Part shown: in pieces, positions 51,890 through 59,075 of the stretch
Numbering within the stretch: the first letter of the stretch is position 1
Layout of the letters: the number at the start of each line of letters is the position of its first letter
Source: Marinobacter alexandrii
GTDB lineage: Bacteria; Bacteroidota; Bacteroidia; Cytophagales; Cyclobacteriaceae
Length of the DNA stretch: 64,000 bases
Reading direction: 5' to 3'
NCBI GenBank assembly: GCA_039984955.1
Contig: JBDWTN010000006.1
Coordinates: forward strand, 248,001 to 312,000
Translations under genes and position numbers: made by a program
The notes under the pieces: generated by a model
The model's database searches: none
What the model was told of the DNA's origin: nothing
The model's input: only the letters and a program-made list of their open reading frames with translations

Positions 51890-52316
51890 TCTCAGAACGA
51901 TTTGGGACAATCATGACTGGAACTCCGCTTTCTTTAATCACACTGACAGTATGACTTCCAAGCTCATTATTTCTTCCATTACTATTGATTCCTACAATGA
52001 CTAAATCAAATTGATGTTCCTTGATAAACCGAAGTGTTGTATTTTCCACATTCCCTGATAAAACCACATTCCGGATTTTTTCTTCCGCACGATCCAATAA
52101 GTTCTGTGCCAATTGGTTCATACGATCTTCTACTTCCTTAATTTTTGAATCATGAGATATGAGTTCGTTTGTATATGCATATTTTGCTGATACGGGGAAT
52201 ACATGAAGAAATGATATGATAGCCTCATCATTTAATCTTGATATCTCCAACCCAAATTGGGCGGCACTCCAAGAGGCTGGGGAAAAATCTGTAGGGATAA
52301 GTATACTCGAGATCAC
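51870..52316 (-). CDS. Universal stress protein, single domain
   Basis: 148 residues from a GTG start. UspA fold: ISSILIPTDFSPASWSAAQF at the N-terminus and VIVGINSNGRNNELGSHTVSVI near the end, where the usual G-x2-G ATP motif is altered (GINSNGRNNELGS). It overlaps ccoI by 20 bp. Pairing of a stress protein with the cbb3 copper ATPase recalls the USP genes of FNR regulons in other bacteria. Confidence 0.88.
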   Translation of the reverse strand: MISSILIPTDFSPASWSAAQFGLEISRLNDEAIISFLHVFPVSAKYAYTNELISHDSKIKEVEDRMNQLAQNLLDRAEEKIRNVVLSGNVENTTLRFIKEHQFDLVIVGINSNGRNNELGSHTVSVIKESGVPVMIVPNRSENGAIAS

Positions 52317-52336
52317 AGGTATTCTAGTTTAAACAT

Positions 52337-52401
52337 CAAAAGTAGATATGACCTACATGCTGTAAATTGACATTTGTCAATTGCGCTATTGAATTTTGTC
52401 A
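52337..52401 (-). promoter_or_regulatory. usp-ccoI promoter: -7 box plus CRP/FNR-type site at 55 bp
   Basis: Leftward TACTTTTG (complement of 52337-52344) is a perfect TAnnTTTG, 21 bp before the GTG start. TGAATTTTGTCA at 52390-52401 is centred exactly 55 bp away; one half-site deviates (TGAA). Confidence 0.6.
52365..52382. promoter_or_regulatory. Strong palindrome between usp-ccoI and the FixL-like kinase gene
   Basis: AATTGACATTTGTCAATT: 8-base arms AATTGACA / TGTCAATT around two bases, containing TTGAC-N4-GTCAA. It is centred 33 bp from the usp -7 box and about 65 bp before the kinase ATG at 52439. It is the best palindrome of this class in the window and may serve either direction. Confidence 0.6.
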
Positions 52402-52438
52402 CTATAGCTATGCTTGGCTTACTTTGAGCGATAATACT

Positions 52439-53719
52439 ATGAACAAATCAGATTCAGTGGAAGGATTAGAGGTCCTTGAAAAACTATTCCAAAGCTCAGG
52501 TGAAGGAATCATGCTTTTTAACGGGCAGGGAGAAGTTGTAATGGTGAATCCTCGAGCACGAGAGATGTTTGGCTACTCAGATGGTGAGCTTTTGGGCCAA
52601 AAAGTAGAAAAATTTGTCCCTAAAGAGGTACAGCCTAATCATGAAAACTATCGAAACGAATACCTAAAAAAACCTGAACCGAGGCGTATGGGTATAGGAC
52701 GAGATCTATCTGGTCTGAAGAAGGATGGAAGCACTTTTCCATTAGAGATTAGCTTAAGCTACATGCAGCATAACGATAAGAAACTCGTAGTTGCCTTTAT
52801 CACAGATATCTCCGTAAGAAAGGAGAATGAGAAGAAACTTGAGGAGCAACGAAAAAAACTCGAAGAATACACATCTAAGCTTGAGAAGAATGTGAAAGCC
52901 AGAACGAGTGAGCTTGAACATATGAATCTTGGTCTTCAAAGTCAAATCCAAGAAAGAAAACTAGCAGAGGAAGCTCTCAAAAAAAGCTTGGAGGATCTAA
53001 AAAAAGCGGAACAAGAAATACTTAAGTCATTGGAGAAAGAAAAAGAACTTGGAGAACTGAAATCCAGATTTGTTTCTATGGCCAGCCATGAGTTCAGAAC
53101 ACCTCTAACAACTGTACTCTCCTCAGCAAACCTCATTGCGAAATATACAGAGTCTGAACAGCAAGGGGCGAGAGACAAACATATAGAGCGCATAAAAAAT
53201 AGTGTTCAAAATCTAACCAACATTTTGAATGATTTCCTTTCTTTGGAGAAGCTGGAAAGCGGCGCAGAAAGGGTTAACTTGACCCAAGTCGACATTCAAT
53301 CGCTTTTAGAGGAAGTCATTGAAGAAATGAGTCAGAGCCTAAAGAATGGTCAGAAAATCATGTTTGAAGGACAAGCACCTTCAGTTCGCACAGATGCTCA
53401 TATCCTGAAGAATATTCTAATCAATTTGATTTCAAATGCAAGTAAATATTCCAATGAAAATGATCGAATAGAGATACTTGTAGACAGTCAAGATGCGCTA
53501 AACATTCATATTGTAGATCATGGAATAGGCATTCCAAAAGATGAGCAACAAAATCTATTTGAACGTTTCTTCAGGGCAGGTAACGCCATCAATATTCAAG
53601 GGACAGGTTTAGGGCTCAATATTGTAAGGAAGTATACTCAACTGCTTGAAGGGCAAATTCAATTTAAGAGTGAAGAAGGAATAGGAAGTACGTTTAGTCT
53701 TTCGCTTCCTTTGAATTAG
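52439..53719 (+). CDS. FixL-like PAS histidine kinase without the heme histidine
   Basis: 426 residues from ATG 52439; codons upstream overlap the palindrome and are not coding. One PAS domain (about 10-125) closely resembles the FixL heme PAS (GEGIMLFNGQGEVVMVN, FGYSDGELLGQKV, MGIGRDLSGLKKDGSTFPLE). The FixL heme ligand His before GIGR is Arg here (EPRRMGIGR). A coiled coil (~130-210) leads to HisKA (ASHEFRTPLTTVLSS) and HATPase (NLISNASKYSNE, DHGIGI, GTGLGLNIV). It is soluble. The receiver-CRP gene at 54018 is the obvious partner. Confidence 0.9.
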   Translation: MNKSDSVEGLEVLEKLFQSSGEGIMLFNGQGEVVMVNPRAREMFGYSDGELLGQKVEKFVPKEVQPNHENYRNEYLKKPEPRRMGIGRDLSGLKKDGSTFPLEISLSYMQHNDKKLVVAFITDISVRKENEKKLEEQRKKLEEYTSKLEKNVKARTSELEHMNLGLQSQIQERKLAEEALKKSLEDLKKAEQEILKSLEKEKELGELKSRFVSMASHEFRTPLTTVLSSANLIAKYTESEQQGARDKHIERIKNSVQNLTNILNDFLSLEKLESGAERVNLTQVDIQSLLEEVIEEMSQSLKNGQKIMFEGQAPSVRTDAHILKNILINLISNASKYSNENDRIEILVDSQDALNIHIVDHGIGIPKDEQQNLFERFFRAGNAINIQGTGLGLNIVRKYTQLLEGQIQFKSEEGIGSTFSLSLPLN

Positions 53720-53897
53720 CTTCGATAGCAGTCTTACTGAAAAGATATACCAAAGGTCCCAGAATAGGAATCAGGGCAACAATGGCAAACCATACCATCT
53801 TTTTATTAATAGAAAAACTTGCCATAAGAATGTTTATCATCGAATAAACAGCAATTGCAGCGGCAAAAACAGCCAAATATGTCCAGTTACTCATCAT
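53694..53897 (-). CDS. Small PLDc_N-like membrane protein
   Basis: 67 residues from ATG 53897 (MMSNWTYLAVFAAAIAVYSM). Two membrane helices; the second with MVWFAIVALIPILGPLVYLF matches the PLDc_N motif (W..I....P..GP..Y) found at the N-terminus of cardiolipin synthases and as short stand-alone proteins. The function is unknown. Its end overlaps the kinase gene by 26 bp. The promoter at 53910-53974 shares the 55-bp architecture. Confidence 0.75.
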   Translation of the reverse strand: MMSNWTYLAVFAAAIAVYSMINILMASFSINKKMVWFAIVALIPILGPLVYLFSKTAIEANSKEAKD

Positions 53898-53909
53898 TGA
53901 TATTTTTAT

Positions 53910-53974
53910 CAAATTGACTCAGATTGACATTCATATCCGATGATATTCATTAGACTTAACAGTGATTATCATCA
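53910..53974 (-). promoter_or_regulatory. CRP/FNR-type site 55 bp from a -7-like box, PLDc_N gene
   Basis: Leftward TCAATTTG (complement of 53910-53917, one mismatch to TAnnTTTG) lies 13 bp before the ATG. TGATTATCATCA at 53963-53974 is centred exactly 55 bp away, and also lies about 44 bp before the receiver-CRP gene, where it could mediate autoregulation. Confidence 0.55.
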
Positions 53975-54017
53975 TACATTTTTACTAATTTGGCCAAAAC
54001 GAAGAACACCCATCAAA

Positions 54018-55064
54018 ATGAATAAATATCAGATCTTAGTCATCGAGGATCAGGAAGATGTAAGAGAAAACATCGTCGAATTGCTGGAACTCTCCAACTA
54101 TCAGGTAACATCAGCACCTAATGGGAAAGAAGGTGTGAAAAGTGCCTTAGCGTCTCCTCCACATCTTATTCTGTGTGACATCATGATGCCGGAGATGGAT
54201 GGCTATGAAGTGCTCTATTTGATCTCAAAGAATCCAATGACAGCCTCACTTCCTTTTATATTTCTAACAGCAAAAGCTGAAAAAAGCGATTTCAGAAAGG
54301 GTATGAATATGGGAGCAGATGATTATATAACCAAGCCTTTTGAAGAAATGGAACTTTTAGGGGCCATAGAAAGAAGGTTGAAAAAGTACGACGAACTGTC
54401 AAAAGTATCTGAGGTAGATGAATTGATTCAACAAGCGGCTAAGTATCAAAACATTGAAGAACTTGAGGAAAAACGCAAGTCGCAGGTTTTTAAAAAGAAA
54501 GAGACTATTTACAGAGAAGGAGATCTGGGATCATTCGTCTATAAAATCAAAAAGGGCAAAGTAAAGACCTATCGAATCAATGAAGACGGAAAAGAATTTA
54601 TACATGATGTGAAAAAACAAGGTGATTTTCTAGGAGAGCGAGCAATGATCCAAGATACCGCAAGAACAGAGTTTGCTGAAGCTATGGAAGATGCTGAGCT
54701 CATTCTAATTCCAAAAAGTGATTTTCAAGAGCTTATTTTCAAGAACAGAGAAGTATCAGGTCAGTTTATAAAGATGCTTTCAAATGATCTTTCTCAACGT
54801 GAGCATGAGTTAATGGAAATGGCTTACAATACCGTGAGAAAGCGAACCGCAGATTCACTAATCAAGCTTTATGAAACCTATCCAGAATCAGATCAAAAAG
54901 TTACCATTGATATTTCAAGAGCTGATTTGGCAGGGATGGTAGGAACCGCTACTGAATCTGTAATCAGAATTCTATCTGAGTTCAAGAAAGATCATTGGAT
55001 TGAGATCAACGGCAGTGCTATCTCTATCCTCGAACCTGAAAAAATTAAGAAAGTAAGATTCTGA
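54018..55064 (+). CDS. Receiver-CRP/FNR fusion transcription factor
   Basis: 348 residues from ATG 54018. Residues 1-125 are a receiver: ILVIEDQEDVRENI, phospho-acceptor Asp in LCDIMMPEMDG, FLTAKAEKSD and DDYITKPFEE. Residues ~150-270 are a cyclic-nucleotide-binding-like beta roll (VYKIKKGKVKTYR, DFLGERAMIQDTARTEFA, which keeps the Glu and Arg-Thr of the ligand cassette). Residues ~275-348 are a CRP winged helix with ADLAGMVGTATESVIRIL, keeping the Glu and Arg that in FNR/CRP read TGA half-sites. It has no cysteine cluster. It is a FixJ and FixK in one chain, probably controlled by the kinase at 52439. Confidence 0.92.
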   Translation: MNKYQILVIEDQEDVRENIVELLELSNYQVTSAPNGKEGVKSALASPPHLILCDIMMPEMDGYEVLYLISKNPMTASLPFIFLTAKAEKSDFRKGMNMGADDYITKPFEEMELLGAIERRLKKYDELSKVSEVDELIQQAAKYQNIEELEEKRKSQVFKKKETIYREGDLGSFVYKIKKGKVKTYRINEDGKEFIHDVKKQGDFLGERAMIQDTARTEFAEAMEDAELILIPKSDFQELIFKNREVSGQFIKMLSNDLSQREHELMEMAYNTVRKRTADSLIKLYETYPESDQKVTIDISRADLAGMVGTATESVIRILSEFKKDHWIEINGSAISILEPEKIKKVRF

Positions 55065-55081
55065 TTTTAACTCATATAGTT

Positions 55082-55116
55082 AAAAAAACCTTCCGTCGGT
55101 ATGTACGAACTGAAGG
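55082..55116 (-). terminator. Terminator of the SnoaL-like gene
   Basis: Reading leftwards, CCTTC (complement of 55112-55116) and GAAGG (complement of 55089-55093) can pair and are followed by a run of seven T. It ends the gene at 55129 and separates it from the converging regulator gene. Confidence 0.5.
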
Positions 55117-55128
55117 CTAATCAGCTTA

Positions 55129-55497
55129 TCAAAACATACTGTTATTATGAGCAGAAGTGCCAGGCACTTGCTGAATGGAATCCCAATGCTCAACTATTCT
55201 TCCATTATCATCGAAACGGAAAAAGTCCATCGTCACATATTGGTCGTTTCCAGGCCAGGTTTGATGTGTGTGCAAGGCAACAAGGTCTTCCTCTTCAACT
55301 GATCTTAGAAATTCAATTTCCTTATTAGGATATTCTTTTTTCATTCTTTCAAAATATTCGATAAAGCCCTCCGGACCATCCTCTACATCAGGATTATGTT
55401 GAATGTATTGATCTCCCACGTAAAGCTCAACTGCTTTCCTGGGCTCACCCATGTACGCCATGCGATAAAATTCGATTGCAGATTTAGTTTTATTCAT
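55129..55497 (-). CDS. SnoaL-like / NTF2-fold protein
   Basis: 122 residues of the cystatin-like NTF2 fold: AIEFYRMAYMGEPRKAVELY, YIQHNPDVEDGPEGFIEYF, VALHTHQTWPGNDQYVTMDF and GRIVEHWDSIQQVP. The HNPxxxDGxxxF and EHWD motifs are those of the SnoaL-like group that includes predicted hydroxylase or isomerase partners; the natural substrate is unknown. It is a stand-alone gene. Confidence 0.85.
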   Translation of the reverse strand: MNKTKSAIEFYRMAYMGEPRKAVELYVGDQYIQHNPDVEDGPEGFIEYFERMKKEYPNKEIEFLRSVEEEDLVALHTHQTWPGNDQYVTMDFFRFDDNGRIVEHWDSIQQVPGTSAHNNSMF

Positions 55498-55677
55498 AAC
55501 TACTGTCTATTTCATTTACTTTCGATTTCAAGCAGAAAAATATCAGTATTGAAGATGACATCAACTACCATATCTTCTTTGCTAAGATCGTCATTTCCAG
55601 ACTCAGTAGCACAGTTGTCAGAGTACTTATTTAAAGTAATTGGTTTTAAATTACGATGATAAGAATCCTGACTACAA

Positions 55678-58290
55678 ATGAAGTATCTGAAAAAAATATA
55701 CGCCGTTATTTTTGTTGTTCTTTTATTTTCTTGTGACAAACAGACTCAAGTAGAGGTCACCGACTTAAATGATGGTTGGGAATATAGAAGTGTCAATGAT
55801 TCAAGCTGGCGCTCAGCCTCAGTGCCCGGAACAGTCCACACAGATTTACTTCAGAATGGTGAAATTGAAGATCCATTTTACCGATTAAATGAGCATGACC
55901 TACAGTGGATAGACAAGCGTGATTGGGAGTATCGAACGGTGTTTGATGTGAAAAAAACCGACATGAATGCAGATCGTGTCGAACTGGAATTTTTAGGGTT
56001 GGACACCTACAGTAAGATATACTTGAATGATAGCCTGATCCTCGAAACCGACAACATGTTTCGAACCTACAAAATTGATGTAAAGTCTCTCCTGAAGAGC
56101 CGTGACAACTTGCTTGTAGTCACCTTGGAATCCCCAATCAAAAAAGGGATAGAAAAGTATGATGCGTTGGGTTTTACCATCCCAGTATCTAATAACGACC
56201 TGGCTGAGATTGGTCAAGTAGAAGAAAATAAGCAAGTCAGTATTTTCACCAGAAAAGCAGGGTACCACTTTGGTTGGGACTGGGGTCCTCGGCTGGTTTC
56301 CTCTGGAATTTGGAGACCTGTTCGTCTTAGAACATGGAATAATCATAAAATCAAGGATCTTTTTATTCAGCAGAAATCTCTTAATGAACAGTCTGCCAGT
56401 ATGATGGCACAAATTGACCTAGAGGTGGAAGAATCTGATTCCGAGGTAGTTATCGATCTTTTGCTGGAAGATGAAATAATTCAATCAAAAACCTTAGAAG
56501 TAACACAAGCATCCAGCCTTATAACCATTCCTTTTACCATCGATAATCCCAAACGATGGTGGCCTAATGGCATGGGTGATCAGCACCTGTATGAGATTAC
56601 AGCGAGAGTTTCGACGGAAAGCAGCAGTGATACAAAAACCCGCCGGGTAGGTTTACGGACCATTGAGGTAGTTCAGGAGAAAGACAGCATTGGAGCTTCT
56701 TTTTATTTCAAAGTGAATGGGATCCCCACTTTCATGAAAGGAGCGAATTACATTCCTCAAGATGTATTCCTTTCTCGAGTTGATGAGCAAGATTATGATC
56801 GTGTATTGAAAGCGGCGAAAGATGCGAATATGAATATGCTACGAGTATGGGGTGGTGGAATTTATGAAAATGATGAATTCTACGATAAATGCGATGAGCT
56901 TGGCCTTTTAGTTTGGCAGGATTTCATGTTTGCATGTGCGATGTTCCCAGGTGATCCTGCTTTTCTTGAAAATATTCGCCAGGAAGCGATCGACAATGTC
57001 ATTCGAATTCGAAACCATCCTTCTGTAGCATTGTGGTGTGGAAACAATGAAGTCCTTTCTGCTTGGGAAAACTGGGGTTGGAAGAATCAGGTAATTTCAG
57101 AGCAGTCTGAAGAGGTAGCCAACACCATTTGGAAAGCATATGACGATATTTTTCATCAGATACTTCCTGAGGTGGTAAGCGAATATGATGGAGAAAGATT
57201 TTACTGGCCATCATCTCCCGGAAGCGAGTTTGGAAAAAAGGAAAACCTTGTGGCAGGTGATGCGCATTACTGGATGGTTTGGTGGGGGAAAGAGCCTTTT
57301 GACAATTACAATAAAGCTATCCCACGTTTCATGTCGGAGTTTGGGTTTCAATCCTTCCCAAATATGCCTACAATAAACAAGTACACCACATCCGAGGATC
57401 ATGATATTTATTCAGAGGTAATGAAGTCACATCAGCGCTCAAGCATTGGTAATGTGACCATCGATGAATATATGAAGCGTCATTATCGTCAGCCCAAGAA
57501 TTTTGAAAGTTTCATTTACGCCAGCCAGGTATTGCAAGCACACGGTATTCAAGTGGGCATTGAAGCTCATAGAAGAAATAGAGCAAGATGCATGGGAAGC
57601 TTATATTGGCAGATCAACGATTGCTGGCCGGTAGCTTCCTGGTCTAGCATTGATTACTTTGGTAATTGGAAAGCACTACATTATCAGGTGAAAAGATCAT
57701 TTCAGAACGTTATCATGAGCTTTGAGCAAACAGATCAGAAACTGAATATTCATATCGTTTCTGATTCCTTAAAAAATCTGGATGCTGAATTGAAACTTGA
57801 ATTGATTGATTTAAACGGAAATACACAAAAAACCTGGAATGAATCTCTAATTGTAAGAGCAAATACATCAGATGTTTATTATTCCATACCTGCCGATGAA
57901 CTGGATATCAATACAAAAAATACCTTATTGACAGGTGAATTGAAAGTTGGGAATAAGATTTTGGCTTCTGGTAACTTGAACTTCATTCCTTTTAAAGAAA
58001 TGGAATTAATAGACCCTGAGCTTACCTATAAAACTACGGTTACCAAAGATGAAATCATTATCGAACTGAGTACCAAAAACTTTGCTAAGAGTATTTATAT
58101 GACTGATGGGACCGTCAACAATTTCTCTGATAACTACTTCGATCTGCTTCCAAATACCAACAAACGGGTAAGCATCCCAAATAATGAAAATTATGACCTT
58201 GCGAGCTTTGAGGAAAAATTCAAAGTAGTCACTCTTTTCGATTCCTATGAGACAGAGGTAGATTCATTGATTAATGATGAAGTTCAATAA
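55678..58290 (+). CDS. Beta-mannosidase, GH2 lipoprotein
   Basis: 870 residues with lipobox LLFSCDKQ. N-terminal sugar-binding domain (WRSASVPGTVHTDLL, LEFLGLDTYSKIYLN), an Ig-like domain, then the TIM barrel with RVWGGGIYENDEFYD, acid/base Glu in LWCGNNEV and nucleophile Glu in MSEFGFQSFP, and C-terminal beta domains. It cleaves terminal beta-mannose from mannans or N-glycan cores at the cell surface or periplasm. The GH20 and CutC genes converge on it from the right, suggesting glycan use. Confidence 0.93.
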   Translation: MKYLKKIYAVIFVVLLFSCDKQTQVEVTDLNDGWEYRSVNDSSWRSASVPGTVHTDLLQNGEIEDPFYRLNEHDLQWIDKRDWEYRTVFDVKKTDMNADRVELEFLGLDTYSKIYLNDSLILETDNMFRTYKIDVKSLLKSRDNLLVVTLESPIKKGIEKYDALGFTIPVSNNDLAEIGQVEENKQVSIFTRKAGYHFGWDWGPRLVSSGIWRPVRLRTWNNHKIKDLFIQQKSLNEQSASMMAQIDLEVEESDSEVVIDLLLEDEIIQSKTLEVTQASSLITIPFTIDNPKRWWPNGMGDQHLYEITARVSTESSSDTKTRRVGLRTIEVVQEKDSIGASFYFKVNGIPTFMKGANYIPQDVFLSRVDEQDYDRVLKAAKDANMNMLRVWGGGIYENDEFYDKCDELGLLVWQDFMFACAMFPGDPAFLENIRQEAIDNVIRIRNHPSVALWCGNNEVLSAWENWGWKNQVISEQSEEVANTIWKAYDDIFHQILPEVVSEYDGERFYWPSSPGSEFGKKENLVAGDAHYWMVWWGKEPFDNYNKAIPRFMSEFGFQSFPNMPTINKYTTSEDHDIYSEVMKSHQRSSIGNVTIDEYMKRHYRQPKNFESFIYASQVLQAHGIQVGIEAHRRNRARCMGSLYWQINDCWPVASWSSIDYFGNWKALHYQVKRSFQNVIMSFEQTDQKLNIHIVSDSLKNLDAELKLELIDLNGNTQKTWNESLIVRANTSDVYYSIPADELDINTKNTLLTGELKVGNKILASGNLNFIPFKEMELIDPELTYKTTVTKDEIIIELSTKNFAKSIYMTDGTVNNFSDNYFDLLPNTNKRVSIPNNENYDLASFEEKFKVVTLFDSYETEVDSLINDEVQ

Positions 58291-58326
58291 CAAATTTATG
58301 GAGAACTTGTGATTTTAAGGGGTGTG

Positions 58327-59073
58327 CTACCCAGTGCTGTTATCCAGTATTTTCTTTGCCCTCAAAATTTTCACAGGGTCTGAAACATAAATCTCACCTT
58401 CTGGGATGTCTTTTGATCCATTCATAGGAATTGTTGAATCAACTTTAGTCTGCCCTTTTGTTAAAGATTTTGCTGAAAAGTGAAATTCCCGACATCCTAT
58501 CTCATACAACCTTGAGATATTCTTTTCATCCACACCTCCTCCGGGTAAGATTTGAATTCTTTCTTGCGCCAAGTCAATTAAACTTTTGATCGTCTCCAAT
58601 CCCGCATTTACATTCATCTGCTGTCCAGAAGTGAGTATTCTCTTAACTCCACAATCAATAATTTCCTCTAAGGCTCTTCCGTAATCAGGAGTGAGATCAA
58701 AGGCTCTATGGAAGGTGAATGGTAATGGATCCGTAAGGTGGATCAATTCCTTCGTTCTATTAATATCGACATTTCCATCAGGTGTTAATACCCCTGAGAC
58801 AATTCCTTTTGCACCTGCAATTTTAGCATGTTCAATGTCTCTTTTCATTACTTCGAACTCGTTCTCAGCGTATACAAAATCTCCTCCTCTTGGCCGGATC
58901 AATACAAAAACTGGGATACTAAGTTTATCACAAGCTAATTCGATAGCTCCCAAACTTGGTGTCGTGCCTCCCTCCCAGAGGTTATCGCATAGTTCAATTC
59001 TATCAGCTTCTCCTTTTTCCGCGTTCAAAGCCGACTGAATGTTACCTGCACAAATTTCTATCTGATAATCCAT
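58327..59073 (-). CDS. cutC: CutC family protein
   Basis: 248 residues, a TIM-barrel with the family blocks EICAGNIQSALNAEKGEADR, LCDNLWEGGTTPSLG, VLIRPRGGDFVY, FHRAFD, ILTSGQ and ILPGGGV. CutC was named for copper tolerance but its enzymatic role is unsettled. It lies 2 bp after a GH20 hexosaminidase gene, as in many Bacteroidota, where a function linked to sugar catabolism is more plausible. Full length. Confidence 0.92.
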   Translation of the reverse strand: MDYQIEICAGNIQSALNAEKGEADRIELCDNLWEGGTTPSLGAIELACDKLSIPVFVLIRPRGGDFVYAENEFEVMKRDIEHAKIAGAKGIVSGVLTPDGNVDINRTKELIHLTDPLPFTFHRAFDLTPDYGRALEEIIDCGVKRILTSGQQMNVNAGLETIKSLIDLAQERIQILPGGGVDEKNISRLYEIGCREFHFSAKSLTKGQTKVDSTIPMNGSKDIPEGEIYVSDPVKILRAKKILDNSTG

Positions 59074-59075
59074 GG

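Noticed and set aside
52367-52438. N-terminal extension of the FixL-like kinase from TTG 52367
   Set aside because: The extension consists of the palindrome and promoter region; PAS homology begins after ATG 52439.
53897-53912. Palindrome TTGATATTTTTATCAA as an FNR site
   Set aside because: The half-sites are separated by 6 bp instead of 4, and the sequence overlaps the start codon and -7 region of the PLDc_N gene; AT-rich chance is likely.
55101-55328. Rightward frame opposite the SnoaL-like gene
   Set aside because: It is the shadow of the conserved leftward gene and crosses its terminator.
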